A stretch of 64,000 nt of DNA from contig SMMW01000567.1 of assembly GCA_004794655.1 (NCBI GenBank), positions 310,001 through 374,000 of the forward strand, written 5' to 3'. This document shows positions 63,301-64,000 of this stretch, one piece after another (within the stretch, counting starts at the first letter, position 1; the number at the start of each line of letters is the position of its first letter). The translations under genes were made by a program, and so were the position numbers. The notes beneath the pieces were generated by a model that saw only the letters and a program-made list of their open reading frames with translations, was not told where the DNA came from and ran no database searches. This stretch comes from Marisa cornuarietis (lineage: Eukaryota; Mollusca; Gastropoda; Architaenioglossa; Ampullariidae).

Positions 63301-64000
63301 TATAGATTGTATATTTTAAAAGAATCGTTGATCTCTGAATCTTACTCCCGACGCACAGAAACATCTGTGGACAACAACGGAAGAAGAAGTGCAAGTGGTG
63401 GTCACACGCCTCATCAAGTTTGCGGATCACCCTTCACCTCCAAAATAAAACATTTGAAACTCTAAACTCCACGACGCTGCTGATTTCACACCTTTGGAAG
63501 GAAATATATGCAATTTTCTTGCTGGACGCATGCATGATAGTAACGTCCACAGGCAAACATATTCTTCTCATCCTTAAAGTTTTCTCTCTTATTTAGCATT
63601 TCGAGTAACGGTGTTGGGGTCAGAGGTGATACATTAAAAGTGAAGTAAAACAATGACACATCATTGGCTAAAGGGAGATGGGGAGGAGTCCTAGCCTGGT
63701 GGTTAACAGGCCGGGATTTTATTTTTTCCTTTTAAAGACGCATTTTGTTTTCAAACTTCTTGAAATATCTGAAAATATTGGCCTGGTGAAGTTTTAAATG
63801 TTCCGTGAAGTGTGTGACAGGGACTTAATGGGCAAACAGATGATCCTTGTTGGAATGCAGAGGTTAATCTCTCGTCCGCGCCACAGGGGCACCGCCTACC
63901 CAAAATGTCCGGGATTAGCTTCTTTAGGCTGTGCAGCTTCACACGCTGGAGGTCTTTTTTGCATCTGAAGACGATACTAATCCATGCGTAGGCTCGTTTT
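63301..64000. other. Window end, nothing recognised
   Basis: No supported exon or repeat. Confidence 0.4.

Overview
This is a eukaryotic, AT-rich, intron-rich animal window dominated by one gene on the + strand: an RBFOX (fox-1 homolog) RNA-binding splicing regulator. The RRM is almost the vertebrate one, and introns interrupt it at the vertebrate RBFOX positions. The alanine-rich C-terminal half is not vertebrate-like, and the protein ends in the family's RGGY.RFAPY tail. With the low GC, the transposon load and a diverged LINE, this suggests a lophotrochozoan, most likely a mollusc (inference).

Layout. 1-1036: 3' end of a decayed non-LTR retrotransposon with a TAGG tail. 1.0-6.0 kb: non-coding with GC-richer islands. 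6013-6315: probable promoter and first coding exon (65 codons, ATG in YY1-like AACATGGCGG). 6.3-30.5 kb: one very large intron with GC/CpG-richer islands (14.5-16.4, 24.4-25.7 and 28.0-29.1 kb), a 395-bp foldback element and degraded repeats. 30567-52494: the remaining RBFOX coding exons. Eleven exons join to exactly 1,200 nt (399 codons plus stop) with compatible phases throughout. 52495 to about 56.7 kb: probable long 3'UTR. 57-64 kb: intergenic, with repeats, a 525-bp inverted-repeat element and a GC-rich, TATA-containing island at the right edge.

The most interesting layer is regulatory. UGCAUG, the binding site of RBFOX itself, lies directly against the 3' splice site and 6-11 nt inside the intron at the 5' splice site of the 93-nt exon encoding the second half of the RRM, with more copies just upstream. 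This looks like an autoregulatory exon. In the C-terminal half there are unannotated candidate exons: an 87-nt in-frame cassette whose acceptor is 7 nt from the end of a piggyBac-like TTAA insertion, an alternative last exon at 48188, a 15-nt microexon at 34810, and a 35-nt exon at 51340. The 35-nt exon would shift the frame so that the final exons are read without the RFAPY nuclear-localisation tail, resembling the nuclear/cytoplasmic isoform switch of vertebrate RBFOX1.

Two foldback-type elements with 9-bp target duplications and TIR arms built of short tandem repeats lie in this gene's introns. No rRNA, convincing tRNA, CRISPR or bacterial-type operon was seen. All exon calls come from reading frame, splice sites and remembered family features; no alignment or transcript data were available.
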